A stretch of 64,000 bases of DNA from Rhizobium sp. WSM4643 (GTDB taxonomy: Bacteria > Pseudomonadota > Alphaproteobacteria > Rhizobiales > Rhizobiaceae). The DNA is taken from assembly GCF_025152745.1 (NCBI RefSeq), contig NZ_CP104040.1:4791629-4855628 (forward strand), given 5' to 3'. Positions 9,350 to 18,627 of the stretch are shown in pieces. The position numbers and the translations under genes were made by a program. Within the stretch, counting starts at the first letter, position 1. Every line of letters begins with the position of its first letter. The notes below the pieces were generated by a model, which worked only from the letters and a program-made list of their open reading frames with translations, had not been told where the DNA came from and searched no databases.

Positions 9350-10627
9350 TTATTTGAAGACGGCGTTAGGATTATCCAAGCTGTCGGAACCTTCAAGCTG
9401 AACCGTGCCGAGATCGAGTGCGGCAATGACGCGCTGCACCGATTTCGTCTGGTCGATCAGGCCGTCGATGGCGGCCTGGACGACGGCGTTGCCGTCCTTG
9501 TTGCCCTCGCCGATCATCTGGTCGTACTTCTCGACGGTCTCGCCGCGCTTTGCCATGGCATTCATCGCATCGAGCGTCTTGTTGAGCTTGCCTTCCACTT
9601 CGGCATCGAGCGCCTTGTCCTTGGCGGCCACCAGATCGTGCAGCGACGGGCCGCTGAGCTTGGTGCCGTCGGCGCGGGTATAGTTGCCGGTGTAGGCAGC
9701 AGCGATGCCGATCGCGTCGTTGAGATGCGAGTTGTAGGTGTTGTCCGAGAAGCAATCATGTTCTTCTTCCGGATCGTGCAGCAAGAGGCCGAGCTTCATG
9801 CGCTCGCCGGCAAGCTCGCCGTAGGAAAGCGAACCCATGCCCGTCAGAATCGCCACGAGGCCGGCCTTCGGATCGGCTTCGATGTTCTTGGTCGCCGCAC
9901 CGTCCGGCGTCCAGTTGTCGGTCATTTCCTGCAGGTCGGAAACCAGCAGGGTGGAGGCGGACTTCAGATATTCGGCGCGCCGGTCGCAATTGCCGTGCGT
10001 GCAATTCTTGAGGTCGTAATCGGTTGCCGGGCGGTCGCCGGCGCCAGGGCCCGTGCCGTTCAGATCCTGTCCCCAGAGCAGGAATTCGATGGCGTGGTAG
10101 CCGGTCGCGACATTGGCTTCGATGCCGCCGGCCTCGGCCAGCGTGCCGGAGAGGAATTCCGGCGTCAGCTTGGAGGCGTCGACATCCTTGCCGTCGATCT
10201 TGATCGTCTTGTTGGCAATGACATTGGCCACATAGAGAGAATTTTCGTCGCTCTCGGTGCCGTAGGAGGCATCGACATAGTCGACCAGGCCTTCATCGAG
10301 CGGCCATGCATTGACCCTGCCTTCCCAGTCGTCGACAATCGGATTGCCGAAGCGATAGACTTCCGTCTGCTGGTAGGGAACGCGCGCCTTGATCCATGCC
10401 TCCCGGGCGGCCTTGAGCGTCGCATCGGTCGGCGCCTTCAGAAAGGCGTCGATCGCAGCGTCGAGCGCCTTGGCCGTCGTCAGCGAGTCCTCGTATTTCG
10501 CATGCGCCACATCGGCATAGTGTTTCACCACGCTAGCGGCATCGGTCTCGGCATGCGCGGGAAGGGCGAGCAGGGCGGCGGGGGCGATCGCCAGCACGGC
10601 TGCACGGAATTTGCGGTTGAGCTTCAT
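9350..10627 (-). CDS. Imelysin family periplasmic protein (first gene of operon)
   Basis: 425 aa, insulin-cleaving metalloprotease-like (ICMP, IrpA) imelysin protein. Signal peptide KFRAAVLAIAPAALLALPAHAE at residues about 6-27. The family motif GxHxxE is intact in ATGYHAIEFLLWG, and the second imelysin sequence block NCDRRAEYLKSA follows. Good ribosome site GGAGAGG before the ATG. It is the promoter-proximal gene of the four-gene operon running down to DUF1513. Most family members are not proteases but cell-envelope proteins tied to iron; a metal-binding role is the best guess. Confidence 0.85.
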   Translation of the reverse strand: MKLNRKFRAAVLAIAPAALLALPAHAETDAASVVKHYADVAHAKYEDSLTTAKALDAAIDAFLKAPTDATLKAAREAWIKARVPYQQTEVYRFGNPIVDDWEGRVNAWPLDEGLVDYVDASYGTESDENSLYVANVIANKTIKIDGKDVDASKLTPEFLSGTLAEAGGIEANVATGYHAIEFLLWGQDLNGTGPGAGDRPATDYDLKNCTHGNCDRRAEYLKSASTLLVSDLQEMTDNWTPDGAATKNIEADPKAGLVAILTGMGSLSYGELAGERMKLGLLLHDPEEEHDCFSDNTYNSHLNDAIGIAAAYTGNYTRADGTKLSGPSLHDLVAAKDKALDAEVEGKLNKTLDAMNAMAKRGETVEKYDQMIGEGNKDGNAVVQAAIDGLIDQTKSVQRVIAALDLGTVQLEGSDSLDNPNAVFK

Positions 10628-10640
10628 GATCCTCTCCTGT

Positions 10641-10760
10641 GACGGATTTTCCGTCTACGGCACCGGCCCGAAAATCGGAATCGATTTTCGGAAAGCGCGA
10701 TGCGTCGATTCAAAGTGTTACAGCGTCCTTTGCGCGTCTGATAAGACGCGCGGCGCTGTC
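10641..10760. repeat. RIME-type palindromic repeat cluster
   Basis: Upstream of the imelysin operon are nested palindromes: GACGGA-ttt-TCCGTC (10641-10655), a perfect 10-bp stem CCGAAAATCG / CGATTTTCGG (10668-10691), and GCGCGTC-tgataa-GACGCGC flanked by ACAGCG/CGCTGT (about 10730-10759). This succession is typical of a rhizobial intergenic mosaic element. It separates the operon from its presumed promoter further upstream. Confidence 0.75.
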
Positions 10761-10910
10761 ATCGGGCTTCGTCTCTTCGCGCAAAAGCAAACTGGTGTCA
10801 AACACTCTAGTTTGGAATGATTTTAAGAATGGACAGGCGCGGCTAACCGGTCATTTTGAACGGCATTTGCTTGAAAAACCGGCAGCTGCGTATGCCTCCG
10901 CTAAACCGCG

Positions 10911-12200
10911 TCAACCCTTCCGCTGCATGCGGCAGAAGAAGAAGCCGTCGGTATCGGTGGAGGCGGGGGTCAAAGTCACCGACAGGCCGTCGGAAGAGTG
11001 CGGACGCGGGGCGTCCTTGCCGAAGAGCTGATCCCAGGCAGGCAGGGCACTGACGATCTGAAAATCAGGATTGTCAGCCGTGAAGCGGCGCGCCTGTTCC
11101 TCGTTTTCCTGAGGCAGGACCGAGCAGGTCACATAGATCAGGTCGCCGCCTGATTTGACGAAGCTGCTCGCCTGCGCCAGCGCGTCCTGCTGCTGGGCGG
11201 TGCGCTCGTCGAGGTTCTTCGCCGTCAGCCGCCACTTCGTATCGGGGCGGCGGCGCCACGTGCCGGTGCCGGTGCAGGGTGCGTCGACCAGCACCTTGTC
11301 GCAGCGTCCGGCAAGGCCGGAGAGCGCCCTGGCGTCGTCATGCACCTGGACATTGCGTGTGCCCGCCCGCTTCAGCCGCTCGATGATCGGCGCCAGCCGT
11401 TTGCGGTCGGCGTCATAGGCGTGAACCTGTCCCTTGTTCTGCATGGCCGCCGCCATGGCGAGCGTCTTGCCGCCGCCGCCGGCGCAATAGTCGAGAACCT
11501 GTTCGCCGTCGTGGGCGAGCACTAGGTCGGCGACGATCTGCGATCCCTCGTCCTGAACTTCGAACCAGCCTTTCTGGAACGATAGCTCGGCTGTCACGTT
11601 GGGAAGACGCGAGGCGCCTTCGCCGGCGGCAATCCGGATGCCGTGGCGGGCGATCTTCGCTGCATGCGCGTTGGCTCTTTCGAGCGCCTTGACGACCTTG
11701 TCGCGGGAGGCTTTGAGCAGGTTGGCGCGCAGATCGAGCGTCGGGCGCGCTGCGAGTGCCTGTGCCTCGGCGAGCCAGCCGGCGCCGAAGGCCCGCTCGA
11801 AGGAGGGTTGGACCCATTCGGGAATATCGCCGCGGATATGCGGCGGCGCATCGTCGAGCGAGCGGCTTTGAAAGGCCGAGACGGCGTCGGCTGAAAGCGG
11901 CGCCGGCGCGAACTTGTCATCTGCCAGCTCAGTGGCAAGACTGTCTGGCGTGAAACCCCATTGGCGGAACATGACGGCATGGGCAATGGCCGCGGCACTC
12001 TCGTCATCCATCAGCCAGGCGTGGGAAAGCCGCATGCGCAGTGCGTCATAGACGATGTTGCCGATCGCTGCACGATCGCCGGAGCCGGCGAAGCGGTGCG
12101 CGAGGCCCCAGTCCTTCAGCGCGTCGGCGACGGGCCGCTTGCGGGCATCGATGTCCGCGAGCACAGAAATCGCCCCTTCGAGGCGGCCGCCCAGACGCAT
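10911..12200 (-). CDS. RsmB/NOP family RNA (cytosine-5) methyltransferase
   Basis: 429 aa cytosolic enzyme that transfers methyl from SAM to C5 of cytosines in RNA. N-terminal NusB-like region (residues about 1-130), then Rossmann SAM domain with DYCAGGGGKTLAMAA (motif I), and the two family cysteines: VLVDAPCTGTGTWRRRPD (proline-cysteine motif IV) and VTCSVLPQEN (catalytic motif VI). Start ATG has GGAGACA upstream. The target nucleotide is not deducible; 16S C967 is one possibility, but rhizobia have several paralogues. It stands alone, transcribed toward the RIME repeat. Confidence 0.87.
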   Translation of the reverse strand: MRLGGRLEGAISVLADIDARKRPVADALKDWGLAHRFAGSGDRAAIGNIVYDALRMRLSHAWLMDDESAAAIAHAVMFRQWGFTPDSLATELADDKFAPAPLSADAVSAFQSRSLDDAPPHIRGDIPEWVQPSFERAFGAGWLAEAQALAARPTLDLRANLLKASRDKVVKALERANAHAAKIARHGIRIAAGEGASRLPNVTAELSFQKGWFEVQDEGSQIVADLVLAHDGEQVLDYCAGGGGKTLAMAAAMQNKGQVHAYDADRKRLAPIIERLKRAGTRNVQVHDDARALSGLAGRCDKVLVDAPCTGTGTWRRRPDTKWRLTAKNLDERTAQQQDALAQASSFVKSGGDLIYVTCSVLPQENEEQARRFTADNPDFQIVSALPAWDQLFGKDAPRPHSSDGLSVTLTPASTDTDGFFFCRMQRKG

Positions 12201-12344
12201 TCACATGTCTCCTGTTGCCGTGGCGTGGGAACGACCAGCGCAAACGTGAGTGTCACGCAGTCAATTGTTCACAAGTCTCAACCGCGTGGTAACCGCGATT
12301 GACGGCAAGAGCAAGCGCCGCTTCCGGCGCAGTCAGTGCTGGCC

Positions 12345-12707
12345 TCAGCTGATGATCTGGTAGCAGACCTTCGCAGTGCCGGAGCTCACCATGCCGATAT
12401 TCTGTGCGGCGGCGCGCGACAGGTCGAGCACACGACCGCGGATGAACGGACCACGATCGTTGATGCGAACGACGACGGTGCGGCCATTGTTGCTGTTGGT
12501 GACCTTCACCTTGGTGCCGAAAGCAAGCGAACGATGTGCGGCAGTCAAGATGGCAGGGTTCATACGTTCCCCGGAAGCAGTTTTGGAGCGAAGTGCGTAC
12601 CATGAAGCACCGCCACAGCCATTGCCAGCAAAACCTTCCGCCGGAAGCATGGAAGAACAGGCTGCAATAGTTACAGCGGCGACAATAGAACGACGTATTT
12701 TCTTCAA
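12345..12707 (-). CDS. RlpA-like septal ring protein (double-psi β-barrel)
   Basis: 120 aa exported protein with a signal-like N-terminus ([22 protein letters not shown]). The RlpA double-psi β-barrel core is clear: [37 protein letters not shown], and [24 protein letters not shown], which contains the conserved D-R-G-P. RlpA proteins cleave or bind denuded peptidoglycan glycans at division sites. Full-length E. coli RlpA also has a SPOR domain; this short version does not. The only start matching the signal peptide is TTG at 12707 (GAGGGA lies about 9 bases before). Preceded by a long AT-rich region. Confidence 0.8.
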   Translation of the reverse strand: MKKIRRSIVAAVTIAACSSMLPAEGFAGNGCGGASWYALRSKTASGERMNPAILTAAHRSLAFGTKVKVTNSNNGRTVVVRINDRGPFIRGRVLDLSRAAAQNIGMVSSGTAKVCYQIIS

Positions 12708-13113
12708 AACAGAGTATCCCTCAACTATTGAACTCGCGCCCTTGCAGGCGGCGGGGCTTAAATCTGTGAAAAAGTGGCGAAAAAGTGCCGCGCAGCTTCA
12801 CGGAATATTACAATCTGTAACATTCGTGAGTGTGACGTCGGGATTCCGGGAATGCACGCCGCGCCCAAGCGTGGAAAAAACCTAATAAAATCAGCTAAAA
12901 TCCGAACGAATTTTCCGAAGGGATAGTTAACGCCTCGGCGTTCACGAAAATCGCGAAAATATTTTTCCGATTTCGCCATATTTACTGCCACATTTGAGCA
13001 AATTCAAAGGCCGTTAACCATAAGATGCGGCGAAAATTGTCCGGCCAAAGCGGGAAAGTAGGAATTTCCTACTCATTCTGGGTGAATGCGTCCGTCGCAA
13101 ACAAGACTGCGTT
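12708..13113. other. AT-rich intergenic region upstream of rlpA
   Basis: About 400 bp with no credible coding frame. It is noticeably more AT-rich than its surroundings and must hold the rlpA promoter. Visible elements are a palindrome AACGCC-tc-GGCGTT at 12929-12942 and an exact TTAACCAT at 13014-13021, which equals the CtrA half-site known from alphaproteobacteria. No convincing -35/-10 pair was fixed. Confidence 0.5.
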
Positions 13114-13983
13114 CTAACCGCGCCAACATCCGTCCCGCCACAATTGCGCAAGCGACATAGGATAGTTCGGGAAGGAAAATGCGAAGCCGGCGGCCTTCAG
13201 TTTGGCATTCGAAACCCGTTTGTTCTCGCCGTAGAAAGTGCGCGCCATCGGCGTCAATTCGGCGGTCTCGAACGCCTGCTCCGGCGGCGATTCTACCCCC
13301 ATCAGGCGGGCTGCCTCGACGATCACATCCTGCGGCGGGCCGGGTCGGTCGTCGGTGACATTATAGATGCCGCCGAGGCCGCGCTCCGACAGGAAACGCG
13401 TCGCCGCGCCGATATCCTCGACGCGGATGCGGTTGAACACCTGGTCCTTCTTGATCAGCCGTCGCGCCGTGCCCTTGTCCAGATTGCAGAAGGCGTTGCG
13501 TCCCGGCCCATAGATGCCGGAAAGGCGAAGCACCGCCGCCGGCAGGCCGCGCTCCCGGCCCATCGCCAGCCAGCCCTCTTCCGCCTCGAGCCGCTCGGTC
13601 GACCGCCCGGAAACGGGCAGGCACGGCGTTTCCTCACTCACCCAGTCGCCCTGGTGATCGCCATAGACGCCGACGGTCGAGAGATAACCGATCCATTCGA
13701 GCTTCAGCAGCAGGCGTGCGCGGTCTTTACCGAGCAGCCGCAGCAGTGGGTCGGCCTTTCCAGGGGCGATCGACTGCACCAGATGGGTGACGCCTTCCAA
13801 GGCATGGCAGAGCCCCTCTTCCATGCTCTCGCCGTCGAAAAGGAATGCTTCGATGCCGTTTCGGCGGAGCGCTTCCACTTTGTCAGGTGAGCGCGTGGTG
13901 CCGGAAACACGCACGCCGTCGCCGGCAAAGGCTTTGGCGATTGCCATGCCGGAATAACCGCAGCCAAAGATCATCACATGCAT
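13114..13983 (-). CDS. NAD(P)-dependent epimerase/dehydratase-like (SDR) protein
   Basis: 289 aa cytosolic protein of the YeeZ-like extended SDR group. N-terminal Rossmann motif MIFGCGYSGMAIAKAF (GxGxxG form) with SGTTRS after the second strand. The expected SDR catalytic Tyr lies in YLSTVGVYGDHQGDWVSEETP. Start MHVMIF at 13983 overlaps the queG stop by one base (TGATG), so both genes form an operon. Substrate unknown; homologues are annotated as SDR family oxidoreductases. Confidence 0.78.
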   Translation of the reverse strand: MHVMIFGCGYSGMAIAKAFAGDGVRVSGTTRSPDKVEALRRNGIEAFLFDGESMEEGLCHALEGVTHLVQSIAPGKADPLLRLLGKDRARLLLKLEWIGYLSTVGVYGDHQGDWVSEETPCLPVSGRSTERLEAEEGWLAMGRERGLPAAVLRLSGIYGPGRNAFCNLDKGTARRLIKKDQVFNRIRVEDIGAATRFLSERGLGGIYNVTDDRPGPPQDVIVEAARLMGVESPPEQAFETAELTPMARTFYGENKRVSNAKLKAAGFAFSFPNYPMSLAQLWRDGCWRG

Positions 13984-15140
13984 CAGCCCACTCCTGCCAA
14001 TCGCCATTCGTTCAAGACGTCGTCATCTCTCTCATCCGCCCTTTGTGCGGCAAAGGCCGCAAATTCGTCAGCCTCCATCAGCCGTGAAAGCGCCCAGACC
14101 GCCATGCCGCGCACCATGGGCGAGGGATCCTCCGAAAGTTCGCGACATGGCCCGATGAACGCCTTGTCGCCGGAATTGCCGGCGGCGATCAGCACGTTGC
14201 GGATAAAGCGGTCGCGGCCGATCCGCTTCACCGGCGAGCCGCTGAAGAAGGTGCGGAAGGCGGCATCGTCGAGTGTCAGCAGAAAGGCGATCGACGGCTC
14301 CTTCAGATCTTCCCGCGCCTTGAGCTTCATCTCGGAGGCGGAGCTTGCAAACTTATTCCAGGGACAGGCGGCAAGACAGTCGTCGCAGCCGTAGATGCGG
14401 TTGCCGATCAGCACGCGCAAATCGGCGTCGATCGGCCCCTTGTGCTCGATGGTCAGATAGGAGATGCAGCGCCGCGCGTCGATCTGGTAAGGCGCCGGGA
14501 AGGCAGCCGTCGGACAGATGTCGAGGCAGGCGCGACAGGAGCCGCAATGATCGGTCTCCGGTGCGTCGACGGCAAGATCGGCGGTGGTAAACATCGTGCC
14601 GAGAAACAGCCAGGAGCCATGAACGCGGCTGACGAGATTGGTGTGTTTGCCCTGCCAGCCGAGCCCGGCTGCCTCCGCCAGCGGCTTTTCCATCACAGGC
14701 GCCGTATCGACGAAGACTTTGACATCGGCGCCCGCCCGCGCTGCAAAGCGCGTGGCGATCTCCTTCAGCCGGCCCTTGATGACGTCGTGATAATCGCGGT
14801 TGCGGGCATAGACCGAAATCGCCGCCTTATCAGGCTTGTCGAGAATGCCGCGGGGATCTTCTTCGGGGGTGTAGTTGAGGCCGAAGACGACGACGGAGTG
14901 TACCTCGCTCCAGAGTGTGCGCGGATCGCCGCGCCGGTCGCGCGTCTCCGCCATCCAGGCCATCGTCCCGTGGCGCCCGGCATCGATGAACTGGCCGAGA
15001 CGCTCCTTCGCTTGCGGGATCGCATCCGGGCGCGTGATGCGGCAGAGATCGAAGCCCTTGGCGGCAGATTCCGCCCGGACGAACTCGGTCAAATTGTCGC
15101 GGCGCCGGCGTTCTTTGTCGTCATTGTCAGGTTCGGGCAT
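13983..15140 (-). CDS. queG: Epoxyqueuosine reductase QueG
   Basis: 385 aa cytosolic cobalamin and iron-sulfur enzyme that performs the last step of queuosine tRNA modification, reducing epoxyqueuosine to queuosine. Two [4Fe-4S] motifs are visible: [16 protein letters not shown] and [13 protein letters not shown]. Upstream conserved stretches [13 protein letters not shown] and [15 protein letters not shown] (bearing the catalytic Asp region) are typical. A HEAT-like C-terminal region follows ([35 protein letters not shown]). Coupled to the SDR gene downstream; the GST gene lies 12 bp upstream in the same direction. Confidence 0.93.
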   Translation of the reverse strand: MPEPDNDDKERRRRDNLTEFVRAESAAKGFDLCRITRPDAIPQAKERLGQFIDAGRHGTMAWMAETRDRRGDPRTLWSEVHSVVVFGLNYTPEEDPRGILDKPDKAAISVYARNRDYHDVIKGRLKEIATRFAARAGADVKVFVDTAPVMEKPLAEAAGLGWQGKHTNLVSRVHGSWLFLGTMFTTADLAVDAPETDHCGSCRACLDICPTAAFPAPYQIDARRCISYLTIEHKGPIDADLRVLIGNRIYGCDDCLAACPWNKFASSASEMKLKAREDLKEPSIAFLLTLDDAAFRTFFSGSPVKRIGRDRFIRNVLIAAGNSGDKAFIGPCRELSEDPSPMVRGMAVWALSRLMEADEFAAFAAQRADERDDDVLNEWRLAGVG

Positions 15141-15152
15141 GAAGAGCCCTCG

Positions 15153-15845
15153 TCAGAAATCCAGATCGGCATAGTGGGAAACCGGTGTCAGGCCGCGTAC
15201 GCGCTCGGTCAGCATCGGCCGGAAGGACGGACGCGACTTCAGCCGCTGGTACCAGTCCTTGACGACGGGCGAATCCGCCCACTCGATCTCGCCGAGATAA
15301 TCGAGGATCGAGATCGAAGCCGCAGCGGCAAGGTCGGCATAGCTCATCCGCTCGCCCGCCAGCCATTGACGCGAGCCGGCAAGCCAGGTGAGGTAGCGCA
15401 TATGCTGGCGGATATTCGCGCGAGCCGTGCGCAAAACCTTCGAATCCGGCGCTCCGCCGCCCTGATCGGCGCTCATCTGCAACTTATAGACACGCTCGCG
15501 CGCGAGCGGCTTGGTCACGTCGTTTTCCATCTTCTGCATGAACCATTCGGTCAGCCGGCGGATTTCGGCCCGCTGGAAAGGGTCTTCGGCGAGCAGCCGC
15601 CGGTCGCGCTTCAAGACGCCATGCGTCTCGTCCAGATATTCGGAAATGACGCTCGCGCCGCAAAGCGCGCGCATGCTGTCGTCGACATAGACCGGCAGCG
15701 TGCCGGCCGGATTGAGCGCCAGGAAATCCCGGCGCTTCTCCCATGTCTGCTCGTCGATCAGATCCGCCTGATAGCCGTATTCCGCCAGGATCAGCCGAAC
15801 GAAGCGAGATGCGGATGACATGGGATGATGATAGAGCGTGGGCAT
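15153..15845 (-). CDS. Glutathione S-transferase family protein
   Basis: 230 aa cytosolic protein. N-terminal thioredoxin-like domain (MPTLYHHPMSSASRFVRLILAEYGY) with Ser residues in the position of the catalytic Tyr/Ser, cis-Pro in AGTLPVYVDD, and the glutathione-binding ALCGASVISEYLDE. The C-terminal helical domain has AGERMSYADLAAAASISILDYLGEIEW (the N-cap/Asp motif). Reads into queG with a 12-bp gap, so probably the first gene of a GST-queG-SDR operon. Substrate unknown. Confidence 0.85.
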   Translation of the reverse strand: MPTLYHHPMSSASRFVRLILAEYGYQADLIDEQTWEKRRDFLALNPAGTLPVYVDDSMRALCGASVISEYLDETHGVLKRDRRLLAEDPFQRAEIRRLTEWFMQKMENDVTKPLARERVYKLQMSADQGGGAPDSKVLRTARANIRQHMRYLTWLAGSRQWLAGERMSYADLAAAASISILDYLGEIEWADSPVVKDWYQRLKSRPSFRPMLTERVRGLTPVSHYADLDF

Positions 15846-16077
15846 CGATACTCGGGCGTTGTGATTGCTGTTACAGGACTGTGTGGCAGCTCGATTATAG
15901 CGCCCTAGTCATGACTCATTGGTTGAAGCTATAGGAGTTTGACCCCGCCAATACAAGCGAATCGGATTTTTCGGGCCATCTGATAATGGCGAAACACGGT
16001 CTAACGAACGAATGGAAGCGGCAGTCTGATCGGCCCAAGCGCTCAGGCCCGACCGAACTTTAAACCGGAGACAATGT

Positions 16078-16875
16078 ATGGATTATATAAATGCTGCAAT
16101 TCTCGGTGTCATAGAGGGGATCACCGAGTTCCTGCCGATCTCGAGCACCGGCCATCTGATCATTGCCGAGCAATGGCTCGGACATCGGTCGGACATGTTC
16201 AACATCGTCATTCAGGCGGGCGCCATCCTCGCCGTCACCATCATCTACTGGCGTCGTCTGCTGGATCTGGTGCTTGGCTGGCGCGACCCCGCCAACCGCG
16301 ATTATGCCGCCAAGCTGATCGTCGCCTTTCTCATCACCGCGATTCTCGGACTGATCGTCAAGAAGCTCGGCTTTGAACTTCCGGAGACCGCAACACCGAT
16401 CGCCTGGGCGCTCATCATCGGCGGTATCTGGATGATCTTTGCCGAATGGGCCGCCGCCCGCAGGCCGCCTCATAAGGAGATCACCTGGCTTGTCGCCATC
16501 CTGGTCGGCATCGCCCAGATCGTTGCCGGCGTCTTCCCGGGAACCTCGCGCTCCGGCGCCACGATCTTCGTCGCGATGCTGGCAGGCACGGGCAACCGCG
16601 CTGCGGCGACGGAATTCGCCTTTCTCGTCGGCATACCCACAATGTATGCCGCCAGTGGCTATGAATTGCTGAAGACGTTTAAGGATGGCGGAGCGGCAGG
16701 CGAAGACTGGACGGCGCTCGGCATCGCCTTCGTCGTCTCAACGATCGTTGCCTTCATCGCCGTCAAATGGCTGCTTGCTTATATCAGAAGCAACCGGTTT
16801 ACCCTGTTTGCCATCTACCGCATCATTCTCGGTGTCTTGCTGCTCGGCATGGCCGCGACCGGCTTCATTGCCTGA
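16078..16875 (+). CDS. uppP: Undecaprenyl-diphosphatase UppP (BacA)
   Basis: 265 aa inner-membrane enzyme that dephosphorylates undecaprenyl diphosphate to recycle the lipid carrier for peptidoglycan and polysaccharide synthesis; also gives bacitracin resistance. Signature motifs: EGITEFLPISSTGHLI at residues about 13-28 (Glu and Ser/His catalytic cluster) and VFPGTSRSGATIF at about 150-163. About eight hydrophobic segments. CGGAG ribosome site 7 bases from the ATG. Alone, followed by a strong hairpin. This BacA-type UppP is distinct from the SbmA-like BacA peptide transporter of rhizobial symbiosis. Confidence 0.95.
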   Translation: MDYINAAILGVIEGITEFLPISSTGHLIIAEQWLGHRSDMFNIVIQAGAILAVTIIYWRRLLDLVLGWRDPANRDYAAKLIVAFLITAILGLIVKKLGFELPETATPIAWALIIGGIWMIFAEWAAARRPPHKEITWLVAILVGIAQIVAGVFPGTSRSGATIFVAMLAGTGNRAAATEFAFLVGIPTMYAASGYELLKTFKDGGAAGEDWTALGIAFVVSTIVAFIAVKWLLAYIRSNRFTLFAIYRIILGVLLLGMAATGFIA

Positions 16876-16889
16876 GACATCCGTCCTTA

Positions 16890-16921
16890 TTGCATTCGCG
16901 CAACTCCCGGCGCGAATGCAA
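16890..16921 (+). terminator. Perfect 12-bp hairpin after uppP
   Basis: TTGCATTCGCGC (16890-16901) pairs perfectly with GCGCGAATGCAA (16910-16921) around an 8-base loop, 14 bp after the uppP stop. There is no T-run, so it may be a transcript-stabilising or factor-assisted end. Confidence 0.6.
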
Positions 16922-17094
16922 ATGCCCCGTCGGACCGCACAAACAGGCACCCGATTACCGGCAATGTGCCGATCTCTCAGTTAGTCATTGAGGGGCAGGC
17001 GAGACATGACGTTCACTGTCGAGCGCCCTGTTTCAGGCGTTCCGATCGACTGCTTGGTTGGAGCAGGATGCCGGCGCAGGGGCCAGGCTTTTCG

Positions 17095-17247
17095 TCAATG
17101 GATGATCGAAGCCGTCGAGCAAGGATCGACGCCGTAGGCCGGCGAGCAATCGCCCTTCACCGCCGCGACCGAACCGGGCGCAACGAAAGAGCCTGCAAGG
17201 ATAACCAGCGCCGCACACGCAAACAGGAGCGCGATTGACTTGCCCAT
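17095..17247 (-). CDS. Small exported hypothetical protein (50 aa)
   Basis: Starts at MGKSIALLFACAALVIL, with AAAGG 8-10 bases before the ATG. A hydrophobic signal peptide (residues about 4-22, ending near SVAAV) precedes a mature part of only about 27 residues with two cysteines (GDCSPAYGVDPCSTAS) that could form a disulfide. No family recognised. It stands alone between uppP and the NDUFA9-like gene with a 285-bp upstream region. Support comes from the signal peptide, ribosome site and composition; homologues were not checked. Confidence 0.5.
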   Translation of the reverse strand: MGKSIALLFACAALVILAGSFVAPGSVAAVKGDCSPAYGVDPCSTASIIH

Positions 17248-17476
17248 CGAGAATTGCCTTTCACAGTGATTGCCGCGCGCGACCGCTGGCGTTGAGTCCG
17301 TTGGAAGACGCGCGGGTTTGGTAGTCAGTGGAATGGCAAATAGCAATAAACGTTCCTGCTAAATTTGGCGTTAATTCCACAAAAATTCCGATGCGTCTTT
17401 TATGCCACGCCGCTGAATATGCCGAGCACCAGAACACTTCAAACTTGCGCCGGGCTTTGCGGGACACGGCAACGCC
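17248..17476. other. Intergenic region upstream of the 50-aa gene
   Basis: No supported gene. It should carry the promoter of the small exported protein on the minus strand. The AT-rich stretch 17330-17400 is the probable promoter area, but no clear -35/-10 pair could be fixed. Confidence 0.35.
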
Positions 17477-17507
17477 AAAAGGCCGCCCGCGGGATCCGCA
17501 GACGGCC
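17477..17507 (-). terminator. Rho-independent terminator of the NDUFA9-like gene
   Basis: On the minus strand a 12-bp stem with two G-U pairs (17496-17507 with 17481-17492, 3-base loop) is followed by TTTT. It lies 26 bp after the stop of the gene ending at 17533. Confidence 0.65.
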
Positions 17508-17532
17508 AAATCTCATCGTCTGGAAAAGATGC

Positions 17533-18513
17533 TCAGGCGGCCTTGCCGGTGCCGGTATATTGGCCGTGCGGACGATAGTGCACGAGATAGGAGCCGAGCA
17601 CCGATGCCACCATGGTGGGCGTAATGCCGAGGCCCTTCAGCGTGCGGCCCTCCGCCTCCGCTTCTCTCGAGACGACATTGTCGCGCTTCAGCAGGCGCAC
17701 CTGATCCGGCGTGATCGGCGGCGTTATGAAGGGGATCAGCGAGGCGATGCTGCCGATCATCGAAGCGATGCCGAAGGGCAGGGATATCAGCCGGTTCTTG
17801 CGGCACGTTACCTTCAGCATCGTCTCGAGACATTCGCGGAAGCTGAGCACCTCAGGCCCGCCAAGTTCGTAGACCTTGCCGCCGGCGACCTTGCCGTCGA
17901 CGGCGCGGGCGACAGCCTCGGCGACGTCCTCGACATAGACAGGCTGGAATTTCGTCTTGCCGCCGCCAACCAGCGGCAGGATTGGCGACATGCGTGCCAT
18001 CTCGGCGAATTTGTTGAAGAAGCTGTCCTCCGGTCCGAAGACGATCGACGGACGGAAGATTACTGCATCGGGCTTGACCGAGAGGATGGCTGTTTCGGCG
18101 CGGCCCTTGGTGCGGCCATAGTCGGAATCGGATTTCGCGTCGGCGCCGATCGCCGAAATATGCGTCAGCGCCGCACCTGCGCCGCGCGCCGCCTCAGCAA
18201 TCGCACGGCCGCCGAATTCCTGCACGGCGTCGAAAGTGTTGCGGCCGGTTTCGTGCAGAATGCCGACGCAGTTGACGACGTGGCTCGCACCGTCGACGGC
18301 GCGGTCGATCGAGCTGCGGTAGCGCAGGTTCGCCTGGACGAAGGAGATCTGGCCGACATTGCCGAGCGGCTGCAGGAAGCCGGCGAGATCTGGACGGCGC
18401 ACCGCGACGCGGATGCGATAGCCGCGCTTGGCCAGCGCCCGAACCACGTGCCTGCCCACGAAGCCCGACCCTCCGAACACGGTAACGAGCGGCGGCAGGT
18501 TGGCAAGGGTCAT
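17533..18513 (-). CDS. NDUFA9-like complex I-associated SDR protein
   Basis: 326 aa atypical SDR of the NDUFA9 / NAD(P)H-binding group. N-terminal Rossmann motif VTVFGGSGFVGRHVVRALAKRG (TGxxGxxG type) at residues about 9-30, RVAVRRP for NADPH preference, VNCVGIL, and HISAIGADAKSDSDYGRTKGRAE with the Tyr-x-x-x-Lys pair. C-terminal hydrophobic segment PFGIASMIGSIASLIPFI. Mitochondrial NDUFA9 is an accessory subunit of complex I; bacterial versions are thought to be quinone- or lipid-linked oxidoreductases. Strong GAGGAG ribosome site. Single gene with its own terminator. Confidence 0.82.
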   Translation of the reverse strand: MTLANLPPLVTVFGGSGFVGRHVVRALAKRGYRIRVAVRRPDLAGFLQPLGNVGQISFVQANLRYRSSIDRAVDGASHVVNCVGILHETGRNTFDAVQEFGGRAIAEAARGAGAALTHISAIGADAKSDSDYGRTKGRAETAILSVKPDAVIFRPSIVFGPEDSFFNKFAEMARMSPILPLVGGGKTKFQPVYVEDVAEAVARAVDGKVAGGKVYELGGPEVLSFRECLETMLKVTCRKNRLISLPFGIASMIGSIASLIPFITPPITPDQVRLLKRDNVVSREAEAEGRTLKGLGITPTMVASVLGSYLVHYRPHGQYTGTGKAA

Positions 18514-18627
18514 GGCAGGCTCCTCGAAAGGCTTTGCGGGATGCTGAATTGGCTCTCGTCTTAGACGAATCCCGGCGCGACGGGAAGGCCCATCACGCCG
18601 TCAGTTTTTTGGCGCATGCGAAGGCGC

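Noticed and set aside
14442..15818. Plus-strand frame of 458 codons over queG and GST
   Set aside because: Both genes below it have clear motifs; this is a shadow frame.
16966..17238. Plus-strand 90-codon frame after uppP
   Set aside because: Overlaps the better supported 50-aa exported protein on the other strand; Arg-rich, no ribosome site.
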